Shown: positions 39,901-46,745 of the stretch, piece by piece
Layout: each line of letters begins with the position of its first letter
How positions within the stretch are numbered: the first letter of the stretch is position 1
DNA from: Nemertoderma westbladi
Lineage: Eukaryota; Xenacoelomorpha; Nemertodermatida; Nemertodermatidae
Reading direction: 5' to 3'
Assembly: GCA_032718475.1 (NCBI GenBank)
Contig: JAUCBJ010007531.1
Span: forward strand, 1-59,778
DNA length: 59,778 nucleotides
Translations under genes and position numbers: made by a program
The notes under the pieces: generated by a model
Told to the model about the DNA's origin: nothing
Seen by the model: only the letters and a program-made list of their open reading frames with translations
Database searches by the model: none

Positions 39901-42900
39901 TGGTTCCATTATAGACGAACCATGCGATATACTGGTTCCCGCGGCCATGGAGAAGGTGAGTTATAGACGAACCATGCGATATACTGGTTGCCGCGGCCAT
40001 GGAGAAGGTGAGTTATAGACGAACCATGCGATATACTGGTTGCCGCGGCCATGGAGAAGGTGAGTTATAGACGAACCATGCGATATACTGGTTGCCGCGG
40101 CCATTGAGAAGGTGAGTTATAGACGAACCATACGATATACTGGTTCCATTATACGAACCATGCGATATACTGGTTCCCGCGGCCATGGAGAAGATGAGTT
40201 ATAGACGAACCATGACATATACTGGTTCCATTATAGACGAACCATGCGATATACTGGTTCCTTTATAGACGAACCATGCGATATACTGGTTCCCGCGGCC
40301 ATTGAGAAGGTGAGTTACAGACGAACCATACGATATACTGGTTCCGTTATACGAGCCATACGATATACTTGTTCCGTTATACGAACCATGCGATATACTG
40401 GTTCCGTTATAGACGAACCATGCGATATACTGGTTCCGTTATAGGCGAACCATGCGATATACTGGTTCCTTTATAGACGAACCATGCGATATACTGGTTC
40501 CTTTATAGACGAACCATGCGATATACTGGTTCCTTTATAGACGAACCATGCGATATACTGGTTCCTTTATAGACGAACCATACGATATACTGGTTCCGTT
40601 ATACGAACCATACGATATACTTGTTCCGTTATACGAACCATGCGATATACTGGTTCCGTTATAGACGAACCATGCGATATACTGGTTCCGTTATAGGCGA
40701 ACCATGCGATATACTGGTTCCTTTTTAGACGAACCATACGATATACTGGTTCCGTTATACGAACCATACGATATACTTGTTCCGTTATACGAACCATGCG
40801 ATATACTGCTTCCGTTATAGACGAACCATGCGATATACTGGTTCCTTTATAGACGAACCATGCGATATACTGGTTCCGTTATAGACGAACCATGCGATAT
40901 ACTGGTTCCGTTATAGGCGAACCATGCGATATACTGGTTCCTTTATAGACGAACCATGCGATATACTGGTTCCTTTATAGACGAACCATGCGATATACTG
41001 GTTCCTTTATAGACGAACCATGCGATATACTGGTTCCTTTATAGACGAACCATGCGATATACTGGTTCCGTTATAGACGAACCATGCGATATACTGGTTC
41101 CTTTATAGACGAACCATGCGATATACTGGTTCCGTTATAGGCGAACCATGCGATATACTGGTTCCTTTATAGACGAACCATGCGATATACTGGTTCCTTT
41201 ATAGACGAACCATGCGATATACTGGTTCCTTTATAGACGAACCATGCGATATACTGGTTCCTTTATATACGAACCATGCGATATACTGGTTCCGTTATAG
41301 ACGAACCATGCGATATACTGGTTCCGTTATAGGCGAACCATGCGATATACTGGTTCCTTTATAGACGAACCATGCGATATACTGGTTCCTTTATAGACGA
41401 ACCATGCGATATACTGGTTCCTTTATAGACGAACCATGCGATATACTGGTTCCGTTATAGACGAACCATGCGATATACTGGTTCCGTTATAGGCGAACCA
41501 TGCGATGTACTGGTTCCTTTATAGACGAACCATGCGATATACTGGTTCCTTTATAGACGAATCATGCGATATACTTGTTCCGTTATACGAACCATGCGAT
41601 ATACTGGTTCCGTTATAGACGAACCATGCGATATACTGGTTCCTTTATAGACGAACCATGCGATATACTGGTTCCTTTATAGACGAACCATGCGATATAC
41701 TGGTTCCGTTATAGACGAACCATGCGATATACTGGTTCCGTTATAGGCGAACCATGCGATATACTGGTTCCTTTATAGACGAACCATGCGATATACTGGT
41801 TCCTTTATAGACGAACCATGCGATATACTGGTTCCTTTATAGACGAACCATGCGATATACTGGTTCCGTTATAGACGAACCATGCGATATACTGGTTCCG
41901 TTATAGGCGAACCATGCGATGTACTGGTTCCTTTATAGACGAACCATGCGATATACTGGTTCCTTTATAGACGAACCATGCGATATACTGGTTCCTTTAT
42001 AGACGAACCATGCGATATACTGGTTCCGTTATAGACGAACCATGCGATATACTGGTTCCGTTATAGACGAACCATGATGGTTCCAGAATACCTTCAGACA
42101 TTTAGCTATCTTGCGGAGGAGAGTAAAATTTAAGAACTCTGCCTGTTTATAAACTGTTGAACCTTTTTCATATACCAGTCCTACCAAATTTTAATTTAAG
42201 AGAGCGGAGTGGAGATTTACAGATAAACTTTCAATTTTTTATTCAGACCGACACTATTAACCTCGTATATTAATTGCACTGGAACTGCAATGAACTGTGT
42301 AAATTAAAGGATTTTATACAACTGCCATTGGAGTTGCCGCTTATCTCAATGTGAGTTGATTCATATTACAGACACTCAACCTAGGCCATGTGTTCAGGTT
42401 CACACTGTGATTTTGAATTCAAGTATGAAATAACCCTCGACAAAGAAGTGGGGTAAAATCTGGACTAGCGAAATGGAGTTCTATAATACCAAAACTGGTA
42501 AAATATATAATTTGCATAGCAATATTGGGCTTGTGTCGATATTATAATAATATTCACTTGGGTTTGTTTGTATTTCATTTTCCTATCTATTCATACTGAC
42601 AAGGCAATTACGATGTTATCAGTAACTTATTCTTTGTCTATTTGTGTCGATGTTTGTCTATCATTTAGTTCGGTAAAATAATACATTTTATTCATCTTAT
42701 TGAGTTGAATGACATATTGGAATTAACGAACATCGAATTATTAAGAGTTTGTGAGTTCGAATACTCAGATACACACTGATTATTATTTGACTTTCCGCGC
42801 AAAAATAAAATTTGAATTGTATGCCCTTAACAACCAATAGTTTGGCCCTTAACAACCAATAGTTTGGCCATTAACAACCAATAGTTTGGCCCTTAACAAC

Positions 42901-45147
42901 CAATAGTTTGGCCCTTAACAACCAATAGTTTGGCCCTTACCAACCAATAGTTTGATTTGTATGCCATTAACGACCAATAGTTTGGCCCTTAATAACCAAT
43001 AGTTTGGCCCTTAACAACCAATAGTTTGGCCCTTAACAACCAATAGTTTGGCCCTTAACAACCAATAGTTTGGCCCTTAACAACCAATAGTTTGGCCCTT
43101 AACAACCAATAGTTTGGCCATTAACAACCAATAGTTTGATTTGTATGCCATTAACAACCAATAGTTTGGCCCTTAACAACCAATAGTTTGGCCCTTAACA
43201 ACCAATAGTTTGGCCCTTAACAACCAATAGTTTGGCCCTTAACAACCAATAGTTTGGCCCTTAACAACCAATAGTTTGGCCCTTAACAACCAATAGTTTG
43301 GCCATTAACAACCAATAGTTTGATTTGTATGCCATTAACAACCAATAGTTTGGCCCTTAACAACCAATAGTTTGGCCCTTAACAACCAATAGTTTGGCCC
43401 TTAACAACCAATAGTTTGGCCATTAACAACCAATAGTTTGGCCTTTAACAACCAATAGTTTGGCCCTTAACAACCAATAGTTTGGCCCTTAACAACCAAT
43501 AGTTTGGCCTTTAACAACCAATAGTTTGGCCCTTAACAACCAATAGTTTGGCCCTTAACCCTTTAGTTTTAGAGGTGTTAAATATATTCATTTTTTGATG
43601 TGTGTGTGTCATATAGAACTGAAAACAACACGAACATTTACACATTTTTTAGGTTTCCATTGTTTTTTATCTCTATTACCGATGAACTTTTTTTCGTTAA
43701 TAATAATATTCTAATAAATCTAAAGGCCCGTTTCCGCGCTGCTTTTTTATGAGCATGTATTCTGAGCTTTTTTTCAAGCTTGTTAGTTATGCCTTTTATA
43801 ACGTTCAGTTACAATTAAGATATAATATGAATGTTCTAGAATTATGATATTCGACCCTGCTTTTTTGGGGTTTTTTTCTAGTTTTTTTGGAGCTTTATTT
43901 GATATTTTAGGTTTTAACATTCCAAATTTCTCAGATTTATCTTGAACCAATGTATTTCAAGAAATTGTTTTAACTAAAAGAAGGTGAAATAAAGCTCAAA
44001 AAAGCAGCACGGAAACGGGCCTTAACCCGCATTTAGGATAAGTATTTATCCATCAATTATTTGTTTTTTGCCACTATTTAACTATTTAACTTCCACGAAA
44101 TTATTTACTAGCTATTTATTTTATATTCATCGGCAAATCAATATTTGGCCTAAATGTTAAATTATCAATAATTTATGGAAAGGAGCAGGTTACAGTGGCA
44201 CATTATTCTAACCTAAATAAGAAACTAAACACAATAGAACAGGTTACAGTTTTATTTTTGACAGCAATCAGCTGTTAATCAGCTGTTATTTGTGTCGATT
44301 TTACACTGGAGAGGGATGAATATCCGGCCGGATATTATAAATTACTAAACAAGATAAAAAGTCGCTTGTAATTTGAGCTTTATGACTAGAGTTTATGTAT
44401 CACCGTTTAGAATTTCCTATATAAATTCTTTACTATTTTTATAATCATATAATTATTGATTAATTAATTAATGACAACAATATATTTTTTGCTTTTTCGA
44501 AAAAAATTAATATATTTAGACTTATTTCTTCTTACCGGCTATTTACATCATGATAAAAGTAGAATAAATTATACGGCGATTCCGGACACCGGATGTCCGG
44601 TACACCCCTAACCCATTATTATTTTATTCCCGTAAAGGTAATCCACAGGGGCAATGCGGATCGAATTCAGTGCAAAATCATCGGAGAGGCGGCGAACGGG
44701 CCGGTAACCTGCGAGGCAGATCGGTTACTCCGCGAGCGAAACATCCTGATAATCCCGGATCTATACCTCAATGCCGGGGGCGTCACTGTCAGCTACTTCG
44801 AGTGGCTTAAAAACTTAAACCACGTGAGTTACGGCAGGTTGACCTTCAAGTACGAGAGAGATTCCAACTTGCATTTATTCGAGAGCGTTCAACAGAGTTT
44901 GGAGGCGGCGTTGGGTCGTTCTGTCCCGATAACTCCGTCTCCGGCGTACAACGAGCGGATTAGCGGCGCCTCCGAGAAGGATATTGTCCATTCCGGTCTC
45001 GCCTACACGATGGAGCGTTCGGCTAAGCTGATCGCGGCCACGGCGGCCCAGTACGATCTCGGGTTGGATCTACGGACCGCGACATTCATTGTTAGTCTCG
45101 ATAAAGTCTATAATGTTTACTCCAGTGCTGGTCTCACCTTCAGTTGA
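12543..45147 (+). CDS. GLUD1: Glutamate dehydrogenase, mitochondrial; whole gene, five coding exons
   Basis: Oxidatively deaminates L-glutamate to 2-oxoglutarate and ammonium with NAD(P)+ in the mitochondrial matrix, normally as a homohexamer. Exons 12,543-12,998, 13,304-13,487, 14,743-15,089, 19,183-19,350 and 44,638-45,147 join in frame to 554 residues (human GLUD1 has 558). The N-terminus is rich in Arg, Ser and Thr with no acidic residue before about 45, as in a transit peptide. Substrate and catalytic residues are present: K145 (PCKGGVRYS), K169 (TYKCAVVD), K181 (FGGAKAGVK) and D223 (PAPDM). The nucleotide loop GFGNVG is 306-311. The C-terminal part includes the animal antenna region and [20 protein letters not shown], so allosteric control is expected from the family. 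No frame break was seen. Introns are 305, 1,255, 4,093 and 25,287 bp; introns 2-4 are dominated by minisatellites. Confidence 0.93.
12999..13303 (+). other. Glutamate dehydrogenase intron 1
   Basis: 305 bp with GT..CAG boundaries. It is the only intron of this gene without a minisatellite. Nothing else is seen. Confidence 0.85.
13304..13487 (+). CDS. GLUD1: Glutamate dehydrogenase exon 2 (residues 153-214, split codon)
   Basis: Starts after TTTCACCCACAG with [10 protein letters not shown] and ends KKGFI plus the first base of a glycine codon (phase 1). The next exon supplies GT, giving [11 protein letters not shown], which matches the family without gap. It carries lysines 169 and 181. The donor is ATAG|GTGGGT. 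The frame stays open straight into the intron repeat. Confidence 0.93.
13480..14718 (+). repeat. 21-bp minisatellite of intron 2, derived from the exon 2 junction
   Basis: The monomer is GGGTTCATTGGTGGGTTAAAT. The real junction reads GGGTTTCATAG|GTGGGTTAAT, so each monomer is close to a copy of the last exonic bases plus the splice donor. Variants (TTAATTTGTGGG, AATAGG, GAGTTAAA) build higher-order blocks, including a duplication of about 400 bp whose ends read GGTGTATTATAAAAATGG (about 13,908 and 14,311). The 21-bp length keeps frames open on both strands (GFIGGLN on plus, NPFNPPM on minus). Neither is a separate gene. Confidence 0.93.
14743..15089 (+). CDS. GLUD1: Glutamate dehydrogenase exon 3 (residues 214-329)
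   Basis: Acceptor CTTCTATAG precedes GT|CCC|GGT. Encodes PAPDM (D223), SWMADTYA, the glycine-rich SATGRGV region and the Rossmann nucleotide loop GFGNVG (306-311), ending CRIIGIQ in phase 0. The donor is ACAG|GTATGT at 15,090. Two further ACAGGT sites follow within 25 bp. Confidence 0.94.
15118..18222 (+). repeat. 24-bp minisatellite of intron 3, about 130 copies
   Basis: The monomer is TGTACCACAATGTACCACGG plus TGAC, with frequent C/T and A/G variants and 22-bp forms that lack one GT. The array begins within 30 bp of the exon 3 donor and opens with TTATCTGTACC, resembling the exonic GTATCTGTACC at about 15,049. Because 24 bp is divisible by three, frames of up to about 490 codons stay open on both strands. 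They are repeats of 8 residues with no protein character. Interspersed GATTATACC variants cluster in the first third of the array. Confidence 0.95.
18223..19182 (+). other. Remainder of glutamate dehydrogenase intron 3
   Basis: Unique AT-rich DNA without a gene. An inverted partial copy of the dispersed GGAGCAGGTTAC repeat lies at 19,031-19,080. A C-rich run lies near 19,117-19,136. The intron ends AAACAATTTCAG. Confidence 0.6.
19183..19350 (+). CDS. GLUD1: Glutamate dehydrogenase exon 4 (residues 330-385)
   Basis: Starts [12 protein letters not shown] after TTTCAG and ends [13 protein letters not shown] in phase 0, both matching the family. The donor GAGAAG|GTGAGT at 19,351 is strong. The last 39 or so exonic bases and the donor are then repeated many times in the following intron. 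Confidence 0.94.
19351..21955 (+). repeat. Intron 4 minisatellite, left part, derived from the exon 4 junction
   Basis: Full-length monomers (about 52 bp) copy the exon 4 end and its donor: GAACCATGCGATATACTGG, TTCCCGCGGCCATGGAGAAG, then GTGAGTTATAGAC. Most units are shortened 30-32-bp forms (ATACTGGTTCCATTATAGAC or ATACTGGTTCCTTTAGAC). The segment from about 20,030 to 21,955 matches 37,530-39,467 with few differences. The array is interrupted at 21,955 by the BEL/Pao element; ATACT (21,951-21,955) is the left target duplication. Confidence 0.95.
21956..23177 (-). repeat. Left LTR (3' LTR of the element)
   Basis: 1,222 bp, plus-strand ends TGTTCGCGC..CTTTTACA. The only differences from the right LTR I noticed are near 23,120: seven G here, five G and a T there. 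The small open frames inside (for example 22,594-22,875 on minus) occur identically in both LTRs and have no domain. Confidence 0.93.
23178..23190 (-). other. Candidate polypurine tract
   Basis: Immediately inside the left LTR the minus strand reads CTGGGAGCGG before the LTR start TGTAAAAG, as expected for plus-strand priming of an element transcribed leftwards. Confidence 0.5.
23256..24545 (-). pseudogene. Broken extra 3' frame of the LTR element, with Cys-rich zinc-knuckle segment
   Basis: Four consecutive minus-strand pieces look like one former frame of about 430 codons. Piece 1 (24,545-24,147) is acidic and starts [10 protein letters not shown]. It ends at a TGA and the same frame continues to about 23,818 as a Cys/His-rich segment with CRLC, YCAYC and the CCHC zinc knuckle [18 protein letters not shown] in a TTTTT run is followed by a +1 frame beginning near 23,820 ([16 protein letters not shown]). 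A further frame change near 23,650 leads to a Pro/Arg/Lys-rich tail ending [12 protein letters not shown] at 23,256. It lies where some LTR elements carry an extra gene. I do not recognise the family; a nucleic-acid-binding role is inferred from the knuckle and basic tail. Confidence 0.6.
24546..26162 (-). other. LTR element: long non-coding stretch 3' of gag-protease
   Basis: No intact gene. A 120-130-bp segment is present twice, near 25,360-25,480 and 25,530-25,625, sharing GTCTGGGGAC and CGATATCTTAATCGACTAGA. On the minus strand near 24,676-24,780 a short frame contains a strongly hydrophobic stretch ([16 protein letters not shown]) followed by a stop. It could be a relic membrane anchor, but it is short and may be chance. 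Confidence 0.45.
26163..30806 (-). CDS. BEL/Pao Gag-protease polyprotein with fused RNase H-integrase spacer remnant
   Basis: 1,547 codons, ATG at 30,806. In order: an unfamiliar N-terminal part (1-370); an Ala/Glu/Lys coiled coil (about 372-470); a Gag-like region of the DUF1759 type near 785-965 ([34 protein letters not shown]); Cys/His knuckles near 1,074-1,135 ([36 protein letters not shown]); and an aspartic protease with the [10 protein letters not shown] active site near 1,247. At about residue 1,436 the frame jumps to [16 protein letters not shown] and TPGWLGG, the region that follows RNase H in Pao polyproteins. About 2 kb encoding reverse transcriptase and RNase H is therefore deleted and integrase is lost, yet the whole frame is open. 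The protein could still make particles; mobility would need a helper. Confidence 0.88.
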   Translation of the reverse strand: MSDTQQNLSDSLIETTICDSDRRVERIIEKFGSPPTVKKVIPPVVSDPRLVHHRSIIGTRAQVKRDQEAAVLSQQHLGQEPTSQRPDSSSSSDTVELTPEHGVQMADTVYSDPLLTLPAAVLTTILIAVEEHQADWAKNKQATQDDYAGYAREELISVVESQWNFPGLGLPLDLSEATWEDIHRMGVAKDTMDPAVWKRSAAGYVQGFFGSLERLEGQLFRQPHGPQEQEELLYQIRERTLRIRLILSAFEETSKRRQDTSLQVAVKTWLHRVDLKIQETAHWKSQLAERSTYEEPTDVTEPTDVTLAQAKSEEAAEKPQTRDAIDIYLSDYQRFLGDEELRRRLHGLSPSSEGTKLILDAIDIEMIAANQAECDEKLRLTRVREEQIKKRRIEEQKTAAMAAAIAEAEAESKAAKTVAKANAEAERKAAAAEAEAEVEAKRKVAKAVAEAERRASEQTTQLELENLQETQDSINKQYTANQMQMMRKSTPKRQGYTSSEEGDTTDPEGGGDRSHLSRRRKTYYRRKLPDLPPAVKRQLTSTDLGRAEPIEQFIQVKRLPTIVDEPEIIRPVIPKVTSVLETPALPELNSKFPLHSTTLPVPGGTVHANTPVQIAEREINNLSPVVPRQPATMLATPASAVEWVEEGRRGMNLLLGQMQETVHQLKGTVRESRAELQEVQQSIALERDKLVNIQKGIPMPPVTLSQPVRSEVSHAQGVEPTRIYTASEVETPIANPIKGDYRPVINDIPYRPDNDPRNLYTDNSILNNTMAQESFTRQMARTEARQAVKVGEIVKFNGDEMKWLPFNEYYKDSIQNSVLSNGEKLRFLIKCLEGPPKLMALKFIGHPDGLRQVWDTLNIRYGNKDNIAKYLYAKLVAPRHFLSSEIIEFSDEIQEICRQLDWLGKSHEYQSSMVIGAVVSTLPKGGVCTRWDKKVLYMNEQQRRSPTMADLMSFLDSEVKLQLIRQSREKTSKNKVSEKPDSRRRIIPVCYTDDGESQASQEEDSGKDTAKSYYDNKTYKDVSKYKSRTSDRREQVTTTPPTSPKRIHGRKPEERTRVHNVNQVKVSNIKPKCALCDGPHRLSACAEFLKKSPVDRRTVLWNKRLCYNCLRSGHQRRTCYSDAKCAKCGAKHHILLHSEFERDNPSQVSEPELHVQFSDVNDTDQGSEWEGFYTDEFSDANESCYLINTTVYRALTDEKDTDEFTPTPFDKQPSWKVPTSNIGIREFPVVQVRVHGPNKSYIVNALLDSGSTGTFIDQELAEDIFAGQPKFRTKLNMSGIMQVWKSTLTADYYVGALSTPQDKLGAQSIRSVKMVAIKNFATTQAEPYNWDEDENIQHLKIPRFQTDYPGVQILIGQNAHEALEPLEKRPAQPQPLQTYAVRTRVGWYFTGPSRRTLKERLPQQQVYQVKGEVESSDVDDPTEGTPYSSDNDDINSNVDQWRHCLGTINPADIASRGATPQELIDTPGWLGGSDSLSKEEEEWPPHLTTAEIRQAKGAEKVTQQLNRPASRLCLLERDRKLSENYGRQDTLPTTTSLLRQISRDSIT
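30807..33509 (-). other. LTR element leader with internal duplications
   Basis: About 2.7 kb between the right LTR and the gag start. A segment with AGTTAGTATGCGTGCTAAC and TCTTTAAGAGGGGATTGACC occurs twice at about 290-bp spacing (32,584 and 32,877). A second duplicated block lies at about 30,930-31,060 and 31,040-31,190 (ACCGGTAT with TATATAAGTAT). Next to the LTR, hairpin units (CCTTATTGC/GCAATAAG, CTGTTACTGTTC/GAACAG) are repeated three times at 33,325-33,509. A 382-bp inverted-repeat element is inserted at 32,096. No start codon or domain was found. Confidence 0.6.
32096..32477. mobile_element. 382-bp inverted-repeat element nested in the LTR element, TTG duplication
   Basis: Ends GGGGCCGTCCAAGTATGACG and the exact reverse complement at 32,458-32,477. 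TTG flanks both sides (32,093-32,095 and 32,478-32,480). The inside is G-rich (GGGGGGGGAGGGGGG; GGGGAGGGGAGGGGG) with several CTGATGACG/CTGACGTCAG blocks. A 3-bp target duplication fits PIF/Harbinger-type MITEs, but the superfamily is inferred. There is no coding capacity. Confidence 0.8.
33510..34730 (-). repeat. Right LTR (5' LTR of the element)
   Basis: 1,221 bp. On the minus strand it precedes the leader and gag. It should contain the element promoter and polyadenylation signals; I did not resolve individual motifs. It is followed by the right ATACT duplication. Confidence 0.93.
34731..42080 (+). repeat. Intron 4 minisatellite, right part, with a tandem 4.7-kb duplication
   Basis: Same junction-derived monomers as at 19,351-21,955. 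About the first 1.1 kb is rich in full-length units that carry GCGGCCATGGAGAAGGTGAG; the rest is mainly 30-32-bp units. Blocks 35,013-37,530 and 39,579-42,080 correspond at an offset of 4,566 bp, and 37,530-39,467 corresponds to 20,030-21,955 left of the LTR element. The order is therefore A-[LTR element]-B-A'-B'. A 166-bp unit is present twice in B (34,847 and 35,013) and once in B'. The array ends near GACGAACCATGATGGTTCC at 42,068. Confidence 0.93.
42081..42832 (+). other. Unique intron 4 sequence
   Basis: AT-rich intronic DNA with no supported gene, repeat or RNA. Confidence 0.5.
42833..43560 (+). repeat. 22-bp minisatellite (CCAAT-containing), about 33 copies
   Basis: The monomer is CCCTTAACAACCAATAGTTTGG. 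A longer variant with GATTTGTATGCCATTAAC recurs near 42,954, 43,138 and 43,321, giving a higher-order period of about 184 bp (eight monomers plus a spacer). It lies in intron 4 but does not resemble the exon 4 or exon 5 junctions. Confidence 0.95.
43724..44022. mobile_element. 299-bp MITE with TAA duplication (Harbinger-like)
   Basis: Terminal inverted repeats AGGCCCGTTTCCGCGCTGCT and GCAGCACGGAAACGGGCCT face each other, extended by poly-T/poly-A and GAGC/GCTC. TAA flanks both ends (43,721-43,723 and 44,023-44,025). A 3-bp TAA/TTA duplication is characteristic of PIF/Harbinger MITEs. No coding capacity. Confidence 0.85.
44177..44263 (+). repeat. Dispersed repeat, plus copy, in intron 4
   Basis: GGAAAGGAGCAGGTTACAG to GGTTACAGTTTTATTTTTGA. 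It matches the reverse complement of 45,816-45,903 over nearly the whole length, so the two copies bracket the last dehydrogenase exon in opposite orientation. Confidence 0.8.
44264..44637 (+). other. 3' end of glutamate dehydrogenase intron 4
   Basis: AT-rich DNA. The proposed acceptor is TTTTATTCCCGTAAAG before GTAATC, chosen because it makes the exon 4/5 join the same length as in human GLUD1 (22 residues between EK and ANGP inclusive). The alternative AG at 44,645 would shorten the protein by about three residues. Confidence 0.6.
44638..45147 (+). CDS. GLUD1: Glutamate dehydrogenase exon 5 (residues 386-554 and stop)
   Basis: Encodes [20 protein letters not shown], the [25 protein letters not shown] block, the antenna region ([20 protein letters not shown] onward), [20 protein letters not shown] and the pivot/C-terminal helix to AGLTFS. 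The TGA at 45,145 matches the end of the family. It is relatively GC-rich compared with its surroundings, as are the other exons. Confidence 0.94.
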   Translation, partial: VIHRGNADRIQCKIIGEAANGPVTCEADRLLRERNILIIPDLYLNAGGVTVSYFEWLKNLNHVSYGRLTFKYERDSNLHLFESVQQSLEAALGRSVPITPSPAYNERISGASEKDIVHSGLAYTMERSAKLIAATAAQYDLGLDLRTATFIVSLDKVYNVYSSAGLTFS

Positions 45148-45600
45148 TAATGTTCTAGAACTCGTTTTTATGGTGACACGAATTAGTCTGCGTTTTCTGT
45201 TGCTCTAATAATTATCTTCTAACATAATTACTTTCTGTTTTATTTTGTAAATGAAACAACACTTTCAAATCACAAATTCCCTGATCTAAGTCTTTCTTAT
45301 TTTATTTACCGGTAAATATAAAAAAGTATCATATAAAATAAAATATGAAGTTTTGTTTATAGATGGTATTTATTCATAGAAATACATCGGTAGTAGAAAA
45401 CAAATAAATTGTTCTATAAGAAGATGCGTAAAGTTCGCTATTTAATTGTGATTCTACTTCCGTTTGATATTTTATTTAAAACTCTTTAATAAATAATATT
45501 TGATGAAATTATAATTGATTATTTTGTGTTTGAAAATCTTATTAATAAATTTGTTTGTTATTCAATGTCAACTAATTATTCTAATAAGTAAAATATACTC
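45148..45600 (+). other. Glutamate dehydrogenase 3' UTR and flank
   Basis: AT-rich. AATAAA hexamers at about 45,403 and 45,488 are candidate polyadenylation signals. No other gene is seen. Confidence 0.5.
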
Positions 45601-45727
45601 GTGGCGAGGCGATGGCTTTCTTTCTGGAATGGCTTCATTATTGTGGGGCGAGCCACGAAAGTAAGCGAGTCTGTCAGGCGGGTTTCACTATCACAACTGG
45701 AGCTGTTGAACAACATATTCACAGATA

Positions 45728-45752
45728 GGGGGGGGGGGGGGGGGGGGGGGGG
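45728..45752. repeat. 25-base poly-G run
   Basis: Uninterrupted G run. A 21-base C run lies 215 bp downstream. The frame reading through it (polyglycine) is not a gene. Confidence 0.95.
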
Positions 45753-45815
45753 ACTGGATGCAATAAAAATTCATCCCCCTCCAGGAGAAATTGGACGCAA
45801 ATAACAGTTGGTTTC

Positions 45816-45903
45816 TCTCAAAAATAAAACTGTAACCTGTTCTATTATGTTTAGTTTATTGTTTTGGTTAAAATAACGTGCCACTGTAACCTGCTCCTTT
45901 CCC
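45816..45903 (-). repeat. Dispersed repeat, inverted copy
   Basis: Reverse complement of the 44,177-44,263 unit (TCAAAAATAAAACTGTAACC to CTGTAACCTGCTCCTTTCCC), with a few substitutions. Confidence 0.8.
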
Positions 45904-45967
45904 TAAATTGAGAATTTATCATTGAGGCGGGATATTAATTCGCCAAGGCGGGTTCTGCGTCGAGTCT

Positions 45968-45988
45968 CCCCCCCCCCCCCCCCCCCCC
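45968..45988. repeat. 21-base poly-C run
   Basis: Uninterrupted C run facing the poly-G at 45,728. Flanks of the two runs, read from opposite strands, share TTTCACTA and GGAG blocks, suggesting diverged inverted ends of one element. Confidence 0.9.
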
Positions 45989-46271
45989 TGTCTCCATATT
46001 CAAGTAGTGAAACGACAATTGCATATATTTCTGAGTCACATATTTATAAAACAAGAGTGTGTAAGCCCTTTCTAATGCTGAGCCTCGAAATAGAGGTTGC
46101 TAGGCAATGATCAAAACAATCAGATTATTACTGATTTACTGTACGCAGTTTACTATACTGTACGTATTCTTAAATAAATACTTGTAGGCCTACTTCTGGC
46201 ATATTTATTTGTGGAAAACATTAAAGTTCTACAATAATAATAATTATTATACATTTATAGAAATTAATAGT

Positions 46272-46745
46272 TTAGTTTTCTTGCACCATAGAACTGATTT
46301 GCCAGCCACTCATACCAGACTCGTATCTAAACCCCAACCCCCGCCAGGAGTGACGGCCACCCCAGAGGCGGAGGGAATTGGACTGGGGAAGTGCGAGCAG
46401 CCGCCGGGGCCGGCGAACACCCCCCAGCACGCACGCGAGACCTCTCTCATGCATACTGCCCCGTCTTGACACGAGTGTCTCAACGAGATGCCGTATAATA
46501 ATCTGGGCCTCGGTACACCAGACACCATCGGTGGTGCCGACCAGAAGGGTGAACGTCATCCTCCGCTCCTCGCAGACTGTTCGGTAGTGCAGCTTCATCT
46601 GTAGGCAGCGCTGCTCGATGATGGACTCTGTGGATCGGTTGGTCTGGGTGTAAGAGTTGTCGTCTGCGTTTATTATCGCGATATCGAACGATGCCACTCT
46701 CTTGTTCGCCAACTCCCTGTCCAGGTAACCCCAGGACTGGGTCAC
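46272..46745 (-). mobile_element. Non-LTR retrotransposon C-terminal coding fragment
   Basis: 157-codon minus frame. The part MKLHYRTVCEERRMTFTLLV, GTTDGVWCTEAQ and the following Arg/Leu-rich stretch resemble the TFTPLVFSTTGGMG(P/T)EA block found after reverse transcriptase in many animal LINE-derived proteins. It is GC-rich against an AT-rich background. No start, catalytic domain or full element is present. The family assignment rests on memory of the motif only. Confidence 0.45.

Noticed and set aside
19351-42080. Repeated short frames ([20 protein letters not shown]) in the intron 4 array
   Set aside because: Repeat artefacts; repeated many times and on both strands.
45601-45804. 67-codon frame with polyglycine
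   Set aside because: Runs through the poly-G homopolymer; not protein-like.
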